Of a DNA stretch of 64,000 bases, positions 7,706 through 18,500 are shown piece by piece. Position 1 is the stretch's first letter, and each line of letters starts with the position of its first letter. Location of the stretch: the NCBI RefSeq assembly GCF_002953715.1, contig NZ_CP025014.1, positions 1-64,000 on the forward strand. Reading direction: 5' to 3'. The DNA is from Rhizobium leguminosarum. GTDB lineage: Bacteria > Pseudomonadota > Alphaproteobacteria > Rhizobiales > Rhizobiaceae. Below the pieces are notes generated by a model. It had not been told where the DNA came from. It made no database searches and saw nothing but the letters and a program-made list of their open reading frames with translations. The position numbers and the translations under genes are program-made.

Positions 7706-8095
7706 TCAGCCGCCGTCCGAAAGCTCTTCGAGGATCGGACAGTCCGGCCTGTCGTTGCCGTGGCAGGCATGCACGAGGTGCTCCAGCGTCCGGCGCAGCT
7801 CCGTCAGCTCGCGGATCTTGCGGTCGATCTCGGTAAGCTTTGTCTGAGCGATATCCTTGACGTCGGCACTCGCCCGGCTCTTGTCCTCATAGAGCGCCAG
7901 CAATTGCCGGCATTCCTCGACGGAAAAGCCGAGGCCGCGCGAGCGCTGCAGGAAGCGCAGCTTGTGGACGTCGGTTGCGGCATAGTCGCGATAGCCGTTT
8001 CCACCCCTTTCGGGGCGGATGAGGCCGATATCCTCGTAGTAGCGGATGGTCTTCGAAGGCAGGCCGGACCGTTCCGATGCTTCGCCGATATTCAT
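7706..8095 (-). CDS. hmrR: MerR-family Cu(I)-responsive regulator HmrR/CueR
   Basis: 129 aa. The N-terminal winged HTH (MNIGEASERSGLPSKTIRYYEDIGLI) and the dimerisation helix are typical; the metal loop has Cys-x7-Cys (CHGNDRPDC), as in CueR/HmrR, which bind Cu(I), Ag(I) or Au(I). An ATG six bases upstream (8101) directly abuts the AGGAG motif; from the chosen ATG the spacing is 6 bp and the protein starts with the family-typical MNIGEA. It lies 9 bp downstream of the actP stop, so regulator and pump are co-transcribed from the MerR-type promoter at 10665-10695. Confidence 0.94.
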   Translation of the reverse strand: MNIGEASERSGLPSKTIRYYEDIGLIRPERGGNGYRDYAATDVHKLRFLQRSRGLGFSVEECRQLLALYEDKSRASADVKDIAQTKLTEIDRKIRELTELRRTLEHLVHACHGNDRPDCPILEELSDGG

Positions 8096-8104
8096 CGCCA
8101 TCTC

Positions 8105-10630
8105 CTATAATTTTGCAAAGCGCAGTCTCAGCGCATTTGATATGACCGAAACGGACGAGAGGCTCATTGCTGCCGCGGCGATCATCGGCGAAAGCAGCAG
8201 CCCGAAGATCGGATAGAGCACGCCGGCCGCGATCGGCACGCCGAGCGCATTATAGCCGAAGGCGAAGCCGAGATTCTGGCGGATATTTTGCATCGTCACC
8301 TCCGCCAGCCGCCGTGCCCTGACGATGCCGTTCAGGTCGCCCTTCACCAATGTGATGCCGGCGCTTTCCATCGCGACGTCGGCGCCGGTACCCATGGCGA
8401 TGCCGACATCGGCGGCAGCGAGCGCCGGCGCGTCGTTGACGCCGTCGCCGGCCATGGCGATGATGGCGCCCTTGGCACGCAACTCGTCGATCAGCGCCTT
8501 CTTGCCTTCCGGAAGCACATCGGCGCGCACCTCGTCGATGCCGAGGCTCTTTGCCACCGCACGCGCCGTGCGCTCGTTGTCGCCGGTCGCCATGATGATC
8601 TTCAACCCGCTGTCGTGCAGCGCCTTGATGGCGGCAGTTGTCGTCGGCTTGATGCGGTCGGCAACGGCAACGAGACCAGCAAGCGCGCCGTCGAAGACCA
8701 CGAACATCACCGTCTTGCCGTCGCCGCGCAGGGCTTCGGTCTTCTCGGCAAGTGCGGCTGCATCGATGCCGAGATCGGCGAGCATCGCCGCGTTGCCGAG
8801 CGCTACCATCGTATCGCCGGCACGGCCCTGAACGCCCTTGCCGGTCTTTGCCTCGAAACCGGTGACCTCGACGAAGGGGACGCCGCGCTCCTCGGCGCCG
8901 GAAACGATCGCTTCGGCCAGCGGATGTTCGGAGCCGCGCTCCAGGCTTGCCGCCAGCGACAGCAGACGGTCTTCCCCGACGCCACCGAAGGCGACGACGT
9001 CGGTAAGCTTCGGCTTGCCTTCAGTCAGCGTGCCGGTCTTGTCGACGATCAGCGTGTCGACCTTGGAAAAGCGCTCCAGCGCTTCGGCATCCTTGATCAG
9101 CACGCCTTCCTGCGCGCCGCGCCCCGTGGCGATCATGATCGACATCGGCGTCGCAAGGCCGAGCGCACAGGGGCAGGCGATGATCAGAACGGCGACGGCG
9201 GCAAGCAGTGCATTCGCCATGCGCGGCTCGGGCCCGATCGCGGCCCAGACAAGGAAGGCAAGGATGGCAGCAGCGACCACCGCCGGCACGAAGACGGCCG
9301 ACACCCGGTCGACCGCGCCTTGGATTGGCGCTCGCGAGCGTTGCGCCTTGGCGACCATGTCGACGATGCGCGACAGCACCATGTCTGCGCCGACCTTTTC
9401 GGCGGCCATGACGAAGGTGCCGTTCTTGTTGATCGTGCCACCGGTCAGCGGGTCGCCTTTCGACTTCTCCAGAGGCAAGGGCTCACCTGATATCATCGAT
9501 TCGTCGACGGTCGACTGGCCTTCGAGGACGGAGCCATCCACCGGCACCCGCTCGCCAGGGCGAACGCGCAGCCGGTCACCGGTCTGGATATCGTCCACCG
9601 GCACGTCATTTTCGCTGCCGTCGGCATCGATGCGCCGCGCCGTCTTCGGCGCAAGGTCGAGCAAAGCGCGGATTGCTGAGCCGGTGCGTTCGCGCGCTTT
9701 CAATTCCAGCACCTGGCCGACGAAGACGAGCGCGACGATAACGGCCGCGGCCTCGAAATAGACGGGCACGGCCGCGCCGTGGCCATGGAAGCTCATCGGG
9801 AAGATTCCTGGTACAAGCGTGGCGACGACGCTGTAGACATAGGCGGTACCGACACCGAGACCGATCAGCGTCCACATATTCGGGCTGCGGTTGACGACAG
9901 ACGCCCATGCGCGGCGGAAGAAGGGCAGGGCCGCCCAGAGCACCACCGGCGTTGCCAGCAGCAGTTCGATGTAGGTCGCCTGCGGCTCGCCGATCGTTTC
10001 CCGAAGCGGCAGGCCGAACATCGGCCCCATGCTCAGCGCCAGCAACGGCACGGCAAGGATGGCGCTGACTGAGAGCCGCCTGACGAAATCGACGAGTTCC
10101 GGGTTCGGGCCTTCGTCAGCGGGCGGAATGCCCATCGGCTCCAGCGCCATGCCGCATTTCGGGCAGTCGCCGGGACGGTCGCTGACGACTTCGGGATGCA
10201 TCGGGCAGGTATAGAGCGTGCCCGTCGGCGCCGGCTTTGCCGGCGGGCGCTTGCCGTCACGATAGGCTGCGGGGTCGGCTTCGAATTTCGCTTGGCAAGC
10301 GGCCGAGCAGAAATAGAATTTCTCACCCTCGTGTTTCAGAAAGTGTTTCGCCGTCGAGCGATCGACGGTCATGCCGCAGACGGGATCCTTCGCGGTCAGG
10401 TAATCCTCAGGTGCCGCCGCAAACTTCGTCCGGCAGCCCTCGGAGCAGAAATGATAGGCGCGGCCCTCATGCTCGAGCGAGGGCTTGCCGGCCTGTCGAT
10501 CGACGGTCATGCCGCAGACAGGATCACGGATCACGGCGTCGGCAGCCATCTGCTGATCATGGCCGCATTGCCAGTGTTCGTCGCCATGGGCGTGGCGGTG
10601 GTGGTGGTCGTGATCGTGCTTGGTATCCAT
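8105..10630 (-). CDS. actP: Cu(I)-exporting P1B-type ATPase ActP/CopA
   Basis: 841-aa copper efflux pump of the inner membrane. From the N-terminus: a His-rich tail (HDHDHHHRHAHGDEH), two tandem YHS domains (DPVCGMTVD ... CSEGC; DPVCGMTVD ... CSAAC), a heavy-metal-binding motif (YTCPMHPEVVSDRPGDCPKCGM), then the P1B membrane core. Key motifs: SGEPLPLEK, CPCALGLATP in the ion path, DKTGTLT phosphorylation site, SEHPLAEA (HP), GDGVNDAPAL. No classical GMTCxxC HMA domain is present. The longer open frame to 10708 would start upstream of the promoter; the chosen ATG has CAGGAGATAG before it. Confidence 0.95.
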   Translation of the reverse strand: MDTKHDHDHHHRHAHGDEHWQCGHDQQMAADAVIRDPVCGMTVDRQAGKPSLEHEGRAYHFCSEGCRTKFAAAPEDYLTAKDPVCGMTVDRSTAKHFLKHEGEKFYFCSAACQAKFEADPAAYRDGKRPPAKPAPTGTLYTCPMHPEVVSDRPGDCPKCGMALEPMGIPPADEGPNPELVDFVRRLSVSAILAVPLLALSMGPMFGLPLRETIGEPQATYIELLLATPVVLWAALPFFRRAWASVVNRSPNMWTLIGLGVGTAYVYSVVATLVPGIFPMSFHGHGAAVPVYFEAAAVIVALVFVGQVLELKARERTGSAIRALLDLAPKTARRIDADGSENDVPVDDIQTGDRLRVRPGERVPVDGSVLEGQSTVDESMISGEPLPLEKSKGDPLTGGTINKNGTFVMAAEKVGADMVLSRIVDMVAKAQRSRAPIQGAVDRVSAVFVPAVVAAAILAFLVWAAIGPEPRMANALLAAVAVLIIACPCALGLATPMSIMIATGRGAQEGVLIKDAEALERFSKVDTLIVDKTGTLTEGKPKLTDVVAFGGVGEDRLLSLAASLERGSEHPLAEAIVSGAEERGVPFVEVTGFEAKTGKGVQGRAGDTMVALGNAAMLADLGIDAAALAEKTEALRGDGKTVMFVVFDGALAGLVAVADRIKPTTTAAIKALHDSGLKIIMATGDNERTARAVAKSLGIDEVRADVLPEGKKALIDELRAKGAIIAMAGDGVNDAPALAAADVGIAMGTGADVAMESAGITLVKGDLNGIVRARRLAEVTMQNIRQNLGFAFGYNALGVPIAAGVLYPIFGLLLSPMIAAAAMSLSSVSVISNALRLRFAKL

Positions 10631-10664
10631 AACTATCTCCTGGGCCCGGAGGGCCGGTCGATGG

Positions 10665-10695
10665 GTTATCCACCTTCCAGCGACTGGAAGGTCAA
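10665..10695 (-). promoter_or_regulatory. HmrR/CueR-type promoter and operator of actP-hmrR
   Basis: On the minus strand TTGACC (10695-10690), a 19-bp spacer and GATAAC (10670-10665). The spacer contains a perfect dyad ACCTTCCAG-N3-CTGGAAGGT (10672-10692). A 19-bp spacer with a centred dyad is the hallmark of MerR-family activated promoters. The predicted transcript starts near 10658, 28 nt before the actP ATG. Confidence 0.92.
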
Positions 10696-10735
10696 GCACT
10701 ATTTTCATGGACGCGATTTTTGCGACGGCTGATCC

Positions 10736-13345
10736 TCAGATCGGGGTGATCAGCCCAACGGGTTGGCTCCCGAGCAGGGCGGCGACCGAAATGCTGCCCC
10801 CGGGCTCGACCGTCTTTCCGGTCAGCAGATCCGCCTTCAGACCGTGAAGCGGGGAGGGGACGGCGATCGCCGTATCCTCCCAGAATTCTGGGCCGGCAAA
10901 GAGCACGCCGGGGTCGAGCCAGCCGAACATCAGCCGCGGCGCTGCGATGATGGCGAAATCACTCTTTTGCACTCTGGCAAAAGCGAGGACATGGTCGCGC
11001 CGGTTGCCCGTCACCTTCAGCGGCAGATAGTCGCCTCTGGCAAAGAGGTCCTGGTGCCGCTGGCGCAGCTGCAGGCCGATCCCGACGATGCGCTGCTTCA
11101 ACGCCGCCGCCTGCAGCTTGGCGATCGGCCCGGCTTCATCAAGCCATGCCTTCAGCTGCTCATGATCGACCGGTCGGCGGTTGTCTGGATCGACGAGGCT
11201 GAAGTCGAAGCTTTCGGCACCCTGGTAGATATCGGGAATGCCGGGGGCTGTCAGCTTGAGCAGTGTCTGCGACAGGCTGTTGAAGTAACCCGCCGCGATG
11301 AAGGGCTGCAGCACCCTTTCGAAATCCTCGAGGAAGACGTCATTATCAGGCGAAACCAGCGCCGCGGCATAGGTCGTGACCGCTTCCTCGTAATCGGCAT
11401 CCTGTTCCGTCCAGTCGCTGCGCAGTTTCGCCTCGCGCACGGCCTTGACCGCGTAATCGGTGAAGCGTTCCCGGAGCTCTTCCGTCCGTCCTCTGTCGAA
11501 ATCTTCAGGCCAGATGCCGGCCAGAGCCTGATAAAGCATCCATTCGACATTGGGCTCCGGCGCTGCGCCCTCCGGCAGATCCTTCAGCCACGGCCGGTTC
11601 ATGTCGCGCCACCGCTCGACCGCCTGTGCAAAAACATCCGCCCCCTCGCTCAGGGCGTAGAGCCTTGCACGCGCATCCTCGCCGCGTTTGGTGTCGTGGG
11701 TCGCGCTTGCCGAAAGCCCATGCGGCTGCAGCCGCGCCCGCTCTGCCATGCGGCGGTGGAATTCCTCCGGGCCGCCAGGCGCCTTGCCCGGTTCACCGCC
11801 CACTTCGTTGGCGGCAAGCAGCCTGTTGTAGCGGTAGAACAGCGTATCCTCGGTCGCCTTCGCCATCACCGGCCCGCTCAATTGCTGGAAGCGGATCCGG
11901 AATTCATGCGCCGCATCACCTTCGACCTTGCCTTCGAGCAGCTTCAGCACATGGTCGAGCGCACGTCGATCTTCGAGCCGCGCCATGGCTTGCGAGGCGG
12001 TCGCCGCAAGGACCGCTGAATCCTGCCAGGAAAGCGGGCCGCCGTCGCCATAGGTGCGGTAGACGGGAAAGGTGATCAGCAGTTCGCCGAGCGCGGTGGC
12101 GATCTCGTCTCTTTTCACCTCGGGAAAGATGTCTGCTGCGATCGACACCAGCCTATTGGTCTCGCCGGCGAAATTGCGTTCGACCATCAGTCGCTTGGCC
12201 ATCCGCCGGCTTTCCTCGAGATCAGCCGTCTCGGCGGCGATGCTGCGATAGGCATCGTCCAATATGCGCAGGCCGCCGCCGTCGATGAAGAGCTCGCTCA
12301 GGGCAGCGATGAATTCATATCCCGTGGTGCCGGCGATCGGCCAGCTCTCCGGCAGGACCTCACCGGCTCCCAGGATCTTTTCGACGACGATATAGGTGTC
12401 CGGTCCGGCCGCCTCCCGCAGCCTGTCGAGATAGGCCTTGGGTTCGGCGAGCCCGTCGACATGGTCGATGCGCAGGCCCTGGACCTTGCCATGGCGCACC
12501 AGCTCGATCACCAGCCGATGCATGTCCTCGAACACGGCGGGATCTTCGACGCGGGTGCCGACCAGTCCGGTCACCTCGAAAAAACGGCGATAGCTCAGAT
12601 GTCGCGCCGCCGCCTTCCAGTGCGTCAGCCGCCAATGCTGTGCCTCATGCAGGCTTCTCATGAAATCGCGATCTGCCGAGACGTCATCGAGTTTTTGCTC
12701 AAGGACTGCCCGATCGCCGCCTTCGAAGAGGATGTCTCGCATCGCACGGTTGAAGTTGTCGCCGGAGGTCACGGCCGCCGCCTCCGCCATCCTCATTGCC
12801 ACCGGATCGTCGAGCCGGTTGGCAATCGCTCCGTAACTTCCGGGGTTCAGCGGCAGCAGCGTCTCGAAATAACGGAACGCGAAGTTGCCAAGCGTTTCGT
12901 CGAGTGCGATGCGCAGCTCGCCGTCGGCCAGCGCGCGATCGAAATCCTGGCCGAGCTGCGGCAGGGTCAGCGGCTCGCTCCAGTCGATGTCGAAGTGGGG
13001 GAAATAGGCGCTCTGCCGGCCGAATGTCAGCACGTCGCGCCACCAGCCGTTTTCCGGCGAGGCTGCCATGTGGTTCGGCACGATGTCGAGGATCAGCCCC
13101 ATGCCCGCGGAGGCAAGACTTTCCGTCAGCCGGTCGAATCCGGCCCGGCCGCCGAGCACCGGGTCGATTTCGTTGGCGTCGGTGACGTCATAGCCGTGGG
13201 TCGAGCCACTGACGGCGGTGAAGATCGGCGAGGCATAGAGGTGGCTGATGCCGAGTGTCTTGAGATAGGGGACGAGCCCGCGGGCGCGATCAAAGGTCAT
13301 GCCGTTGCGGAATTGTATCCGGTAGGTCGCTGTCGGAAGTGTCAT
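10736..13345 (-). CDS. treY: Maltooligosyl trehalose synthase TreY
   Basis: 869-aa GH13 enzyme that isomerises the terminal alpha-1,4 link of maltooligosaccharides to alpha,alpha-1,1, the first step of the TreY-TreZ route to trehalose. Visible landmarks: ATYRIQF at the N-terminus, LYASPIFTAVSGSTHGYDV, DIVPNHMA, the nucleophile region GLRIDHVDGLAEP, VVEKILGAGE with the acid/base Glu, and ATHDTKRGED. Length is slightly above the family norm. treZ is not in the window. An EcfG-type promoter (13379-13404) lies just upstream, so expression is expected under osmotic or desiccation stress and in stationary phase. Confidence 0.95.
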   Translation of the reverse strand: MTLPTATYRIQFRNGMTFDRARGLVPYLKTLGISHLYASPIFTAVSGSTHGYDVTDANEIDPVLGGRAGFDRLTESLASAGMGLILDIVPNHMAASPENGWWRDVLTFGRQSAYFPHFDIDWSEPLTLPQLGQDFDRALADGELRIALDETLGNFAFRYFETLLPLNPGSYGAIANRLDDPVAMRMAEAAAVTSGDNFNRAMRDILFEGGDRAVLEQKLDDVSADRDFMRSLHEAQHWRLTHWKAAARHLSYRRFFEVTGLVGTRVEDPAVFEDMHRLVIELVRHGKVQGLRIDHVDGLAEPKAYLDRLREAAGPDTYIVVEKILGAGEVLPESWPIAGTTGYEFIAALSELFIDGGGLRILDDAYRSIAAETADLEESRRMAKRLMVERNFAGETNRLVSIAADIFPEVKRDEIATALGELLITFPVYRTYGDGGPLSWQDSAVLAATASQAMARLEDRRALDHVLKLLEGKVEGDAAHEFRIRFQQLSGPVMAKATEDTLFYRYNRLLAANEVGGEPGKAPGGPEEFHRRMAERARLQPHGLSASATHDTKRGEDARARLYALSEGADVFAQAVERWRDMNRPWLKDLPEGAAPEPNVEWMLYQALAGIWPEDFDRGRTEELRERFTDYAVKAVREAKLRSDWTEQDADYEEAVTTYAAALVSPDNDVFLEDFERVLQPFIAAGYFNSLSQTLLKLTAPGIPDIYQGAESFDFSLVDPDNRRPVDHEQLKAWLDEAGPIAKLQAAALKQRIVGIGLQLRQRHQDLFARGDYLPLKVTGNRRDHVLAFARVQKSDFAIIAAPRLMFGWLDPGVLFAGPEFWEDTAIAVPSPLHGLKADLLTGKTVEPGGSISVAALLGSQPVGLITPI

Positions 13346-13378
13346 GGGGCCTTCTGACGTTGGAAGGAGATTGTCCCC

Positions 13379-13404
13379 AACGGTTGCAGCGCGGCTTTTG
13401 TTCC
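13379..13404 (-). promoter_or_regulatory. EcfG-type (general stress) promoter of treY
   Basis: On the minus strand GGAAC (13404-13400), 17 bp, CGTT (13382-13379). This matches the alphaproteobacterial general stress sigma consensus GGAAC-N16/17-CGTT. The predicted start lies about 27 nt before the treY ATG. Confidence 0.75.
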
Positions 13405-13449
13405 CTTACTGCGCCCGCGTGTCTTTTCAGGCGCGCAATGAACGATGCT

Positions 13450-15528
13450 TCAGTCGATGAAAACGCCGACGCTTGCGGCGCGTCCGGCCGAGTCGATAAC
13501 GGTCAGTTTCGAGTAGCCGCCGCCATCAGGCAGCCATTGCTGGATGCGCCGGCGGGAGAGGTCGGGCAGCGGCTTGCCGTTGGCAAGCCAGCGGAAGGGG
13601 GCTCGGCCGCCCTGGAGCTTCAGCATCAGCGGTGACAGGTTGCCTTGCCCAGCGCCGAGATCGACATGCGCGCCCTCGGGCGGATAGATGATCTGCGGCG
13701 CGGCCTCGCGGCCGGAGGTGAGCAGGCCGCTGGCATTGAGGGCGAAACGCCGCTGGCTGATCGGCAGCTCGGACTGGGCGATGCGCACGGCGCCTGCAGG
13801 CGGGCGGGGCAGCGGCGTCGTCGCGATGCCTGACTTGGCGAACCCTTCAAAGAGGATGGGCGCGGCGGTACCATAGCCCGTCAATCCCGGCACGGCGCTA
13901 TTGTCAGGTCGTCCGACCCAGACGCCGAGCACATAGCGCCCGTCATAGCCGACCGACCAGGCGTCGCGATAGCCATAGCTCGTGCCCGTCTTGTAGGCGA
14001 TGCCGCGTTGCGGCGCGCCGGCGGGGGGAATGACGCCGGAGAGAATATCGGCGACGTTCCAGACTGCGACCGGCTCCAGCAGCGGTTCGCCGTCGAGCTT
14101 GCCCGGTGCGCCGGTGACGCCGTCGCCGAGCCTTGCCGGTTGGCCGCGATTGGCGAGCGCCGTATAGAGCTGCACCAGATCCTTCAGGGTGATGCCGACG
14201 CCGCCAAGCCCGATCGCAAGCCCCGGCGTCTCATTCGGCGGCAGGACCGGGCGTACCTCGGCGCGGCGGAAGCGCGCCATCAGCCGTGACGGCCCGACGG
14301 CATCGAGCAGCTTGACGGCCGGCACATTCAGCGACAGCTGCAGCGCCTCGCGCACGGTGACGTCGCCCTGGTAGCTCATGTCGAAATTGCGCGGCCGGTA
14401 GCCGAAGAAATCGGCGGGCCGGTCTTCGATGATCGTTTCCTGGGACACCAGGCCCTGCTCGAAGGCCAGCCCATAGATGAAGGGCTTCAGCGTCGAGCCC
14501 GGCGAGCGGTTGACGCGCGTCATGTCGATCCAGCCGGAGCGGCTGGCATCGAAATAATCGGCTGAGCCGACCTCGCCGACGATCGCGCCCGTCTGCGCAT
14601 CCGCCATCACCATGGCAAGCGAAAGCTTCGGCCCGAGCTTGAATGCCGCTGCCCGCGCAACCGCCTCCAGCCCCTGCTGCACCTGCTTCCTCAGTGTCGT
14701 CTGGTGCTTGAGGACATCAGGCTCCTTGCGCAGCGCTGCTTCGGCGACATGGGCGGCAAGGGCCGGCAATTGCATGCGCTGGGGCGGGACCGCGACGCCT
14801 TCGGCCCGTTCCGCTTCGCCGTCACCAACGGCTCTGGCGACTGCCACCCGGTCGAGCACACGCTTGCGTGCCGCCTCGGCTGCCTTGAGATTGCGATCCG
14901 GCCGGCGCCGTTCCGGCAACTGCGGCAGGGCGACGAGCAGCGCCGCCTCGGCGACCGTCAGGCGGCGCGGTTCCTTGCCGAAATAGGCAAGGCTTGCGGC
15001 GCGCACGCCTTCCAGATTGCCGCCATAGGGCGCGTGTGTGAGATAGAGGTCGAGAATCTGTTCCTTCGACAGCCGCCGCTCGATCTGCACGGCGCGCACG
15101 AGCTGCAGGAGCTTTGCCGAAAGCGAGCGTCCTTCGCGCGGCTCGATCAGCCGCGCCACCTGCATCGAAAGCGTCGAGGCGCCGGAGACGATACGGCCGT
15201 TGCTGGCCAGTTGCACGGCAGCGCGCCCGAGCGCCCAGAGGTCGACGCCGCCGTGTTCGTAGAAACGCTGGTCCTCATAGGCGATCAGCATGCGCAGGAA
15301 TTGCGGATCGACGTCGGAGACTGCCGTCTTCAGCCGCCAGCGGCCTTCCGATGTCGCGAAGGCACGCAACAATTGCCCGTCGGCATCCAGCACCTCGGCG
15401 GAGACGGTATTTGCCCTGTCGAGCGGCGGCGGAAAGGCCTTGTCGGCGGCATCGAGCGCAAAGAGAGCCGCACCGGCAAGAACGATGCCGGCTGCGGACC
15501 CGATCGCAAACTTGTGCCACCGCCTCAT
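13450..15528 (-). CDS. pbpC: Penicillin-binding protein 1C
   Basis: 692-aa class A penicillin-binding protein with one N-terminal membrane anchor (residues 8-27). GT51 glycosyltransferase motifs: EDQRFYEHGGVD with the catalytic Glu, and GASTLSMQVARL. Transpeptidase motifs: SPGSTLKPF (SxxK), SLNVP (SxN) and KTGTSYG (KTG). The C-terminal 90 residues form the PBP1C-specific domain (PPEGAHVDL ... WLANGKPL). Its ATG shares one base with the stop of the upstream alpha-2-macroglobulin gene (TAATG), the usual pbpC-yfhM-type pairing, so the two proteins are made together. Role: peptidoglycan synthesis or repair. Confidence 0.95.
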   Translation of the reverse strand: MRRWHKFAIGSAAGIVLAGAALFALDAADKAFPPPLDRANTVSAEVLDADGQLLRAFATSEGRWRLKTAVSDVDPQFLRMLIAYEDQRFYEHGGVDLWALGRAAVQLASNGRIVSGASTLSMQVARLIEPREGRSLSAKLLQLVRAVQIERRLSKEQILDLYLTHAPYGGNLEGVRAASLAYFGKEPRRLTVAEAALLVALPQLPERRRPDRNLKAAEAARKRVLDRVAVARAVGDGEAERAEGVAVPPQRMQLPALAAHVAEAALRKEPDVLKHQTTLRKQVQQGLEAVARAAAFKLGPKLSLAMVMADAQTGAIVGEVGSADYFDASRSGWIDMTRVNRSPGSTLKPFIYGLAFEQGLVSQETIIEDRPADFFGYRPRNFDMSYQGDVTVREALQLSLNVPAVKLLDAVGPSRLMARFRRAEVRPVLPPNETPGLAIGLGGVGITLKDLVQLYTALANRGQPARLGDGVTGAPGKLDGEPLLEPVAVWNVADILSGVIPPAGAPQRGIAYKTGTSYGYRDAWSVGYDGRYVLGVWVGRPDNSAVPGLTGYGTAAPILFEGFAKSGIATTPLPRPPAGAVRIAQSELPISQRRFALNASGLLTSGREAAPQIIYPPEGAHVDLGAGQGNLSPLMLKLQGGRAPFRWLANGKPLPDLSRRRIQQWLPDGGGYSKLTVIDSAGRAASVGVFID

Positions 15529-18500
15529 TATTGCGCCGTCACGACCTCCATCTTGCCGGTTGCCGTGCGGGCCGAAAGCTCGGGCCGGTACATGTCCTCG
15601 ACGTTTGCGGCCGGATGGTCGTAGGTGCCGGGGGTGACCGCGCGCACGACATAGGCGACGTTGAATTCGCGCTCATCGCCTGCTGCGCGGTTGAAGGCGG
15701 CGACGAAGCGGTCGTAGCGGAATTCGGTATGGGCGGCGGAAATCTCGCCGATCCAATCGAAATTGGTCATCTGGGCGCTGTCGACGAGATTCGGATTGTC
15801 GATCTCGAAGCCGGCGGGCAGAAGGTCGGTGATGACGATGCGCGAAGGCCAGTCATTGGTTTCGCGCACATGGATGACCACGACGTAGCGCTCGTTCTGC
15901 TTTGCCTCGCTGACATTCGCTTCTTCGCCGTCGAGCGTGTAATAGGTCCGCTCGATGATGAAGCCGTCGCCGCCGGCTGGCAGTGGCACCGTCGGGGCGG
16001 CAACGGTGGTGACCACAGCCGAAACCGTGTCGTTTGTCTGGTTGGTCAGCGTCAGCGGATGGTCGGCCAGGGCATCGCCGGTCATGCGTGCCATATAGGC
16101 GCCAGTATGCGCGGCACCATTGACATCGACCTTCAGGCCGTCGTCACCGCCCTGGATGGCGCGAGCGGCAAGCAGCATCCAGGTTTCTTCCTGCGTGCTC
16201 TTATATTTGCTGCGCTCCCATTCCTTGCCGACCGCCTTGGCAAGTTCCGGGATGACAGGCGGTACCGGCCGGCTTTCGGCGGCGAGCGCCAGGATCGCCG
16301 CGCCATCGCGCAGGATTGTGCCGTAGTCGGTGCGCGACAGGTTCACGCGCGACACCATCGATTGCTCCGACATCTGCAGCGCGTCGAGGAAAATATTCTT
16401 CGAACGCTGCGCATCACCATAGAGCGCCAGTGCCGCGGCGATATGCGCCTTGGCGAGCGGCGTCGGGAAGTCGTTGATCATCGTATCGGCATAGTAGCGC
16501 AGATCGCTGATCGCGGCCTTCTTGTTACGGGCGAGGACGTAGATGGCATAGGCGATCTGGTCACCCTGGCCCTTGATGTCGGTGGTGTAGGACAACGTGT
16601 TCTGCAGGTTTTCGAGCGCCTGCACGAAAGCCCTTTCCGGCACGTCGTATTTCATTTCGCGGGCCCGCGTCAGGAAATCGGTGACATAGGAATCGAGCCA
16701 GACATCGCCCGAATCCGGTCCCCAGAGGCCGAAGCTGCCGGCCGAGGCCTGATAGGAGAGTACGCGGTAGATCGCATCCTGCACGCGCTTGTGCACGTCG
16801 TCGTCGTTTTCCATGCCCGCTTGCTTTGCCACTTCGGCGAGATAGAGTAGCGGCAGCGCCCGGCTGGTGGTCTGCTCGGCGCAGCCGAAGGGATAGCGGT
16901 CGAGCGTCATCAGCAGGGCTGGGATATCGAAGGCGGCCGAACGGGTGACATTGACGCTGATCGAGGCGCCGGGCAGCACGCTGTCGGCGAGCAGGTTCTT
17001 GTCGACGGTGAGCTTTGCCCCGGGCTTCAGCGCCAGCACCCTACGTTCGGTGATCGGCAAGGAGGCCGGGCGCACCGGCACGTCGACCGTCTGGTCGAGC
17101 GAAAGGCCGGAAGCGTCGGAGAGGTTGATCGAGACGCTGCCGGCGCCCGGCTGTTTGCCGATGAGCGAAAGCGTCAGTTCGGATTTCGCGCCGGCCTCGA
17201 GGCGGATCGTCTGCGAGGCGGAGGCTTCTTCGATGCCGACGGCATCATTGCCGGTCAGTTGCAGCTTGTAGTCGCCAGCCGGCGCATCGGTATTGGCGAT
17301 GTCGAGCCGCAGATTGGCCTTGTCGCCGGGGGAGAGGAACTTCGGCAGGCTTGCGGTCACCACGACAGGATCGCGGATGATGACATCCTTGATGCCGTGG
17401 CCGACGCCTGATTTCGACCAGGCGACCGCCATGACGCGCGCCGTGCCGTTGAATTGCGGAATGTCGAAGGAGACATTGGCCTTGCCTTCGGCGTCGAGCT
17501 TCACCGGCCCGGAGAAGAAGGCGACGAGCTTCTGCGTCGGCGGGCTTGCCTGCAGCGCAATGGCACCGCCGTCACCGCCGGTCCTGAGCTTGCCGGTCGC
17601 ACCCAGCGAGCCATCGATCAGGCGGCCATAGAGGTCGCGGATTTCGAGGCCGAGCTGGCGTTGGCCGAAATACCAGTCCTCCGGGTTCGGCGGTTCATAG
17701 CGCGTCAGGTTGAGAATGCCGACGTCGACGGCAGCAACCGTCACATAGGCATCCTCGTTGGCGCCGGCGCCCGCCACTTGCAGGCCGATAGCCAACGGTC
17801 CGCGCGGCAGCATCTTTTCGGGCGTGTCGAGCGTCACCTGCAGCGCGCGCTGTTCAGGATCGACTTTCAGCCATTTGATGCCGATCGAGCGCATCGGCAT
17901 ATGGCTGTCCTGCGCGTCGCCGGGGCGGAAGAGCGTGGCTGTGACATAAGCACCGGCACCCCAGTCTGAGGTAACGGGGATGTCGATTTCGCCGCCCGTC
18001 TCACCGATCGTGGCGTTCTGTACAGCGACCAGCTTTTCGGTTCCGGCCGTCACCATCAGCTCGCCGCCATAGCGCGAGGTGACTTTCAGCTTGGCGGTTT
18101 CGCCGATCTTGTAGGTGTCCTTGTCGAGGGCGATCTCAAGCCCGTCGGGCGTTTCGGTCGAGGTCGAGGTCACGAACCAGCCGGCGTCGAATTCGACGCT
18201 GGAGGTCGGGCCATCGGCATCGGGGCTTTCCACTTCGAGGCGATAGCGGCCCCAGGTCACCGGCACGGAGATCTTGCCGCCGTCCATCGTCGCGTCGACG
18301 CTGCCGTTGGAGACCTGCTCGGCGGTGTAGACCGGCTCGTATTTCCAGGCCGTCCCCTCGCGATACCATTGGTATTCGCGGTTGAGGCTGTAGAATTTCC
18401 AGCGCAGGCCCTTCGCCTCCTGCTTCTGTCCATCGGCATTCACGCCGATCACCGTGAAGTTGGCGATCGAGTTCTCCGGCAGATCGTCGGAAAATTCCGG

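Noticed and set aside
10631..10708. Longer N-terminus for ActP
   Set aside because: The extra codons lie over and upstream of the MerR-type promoter.
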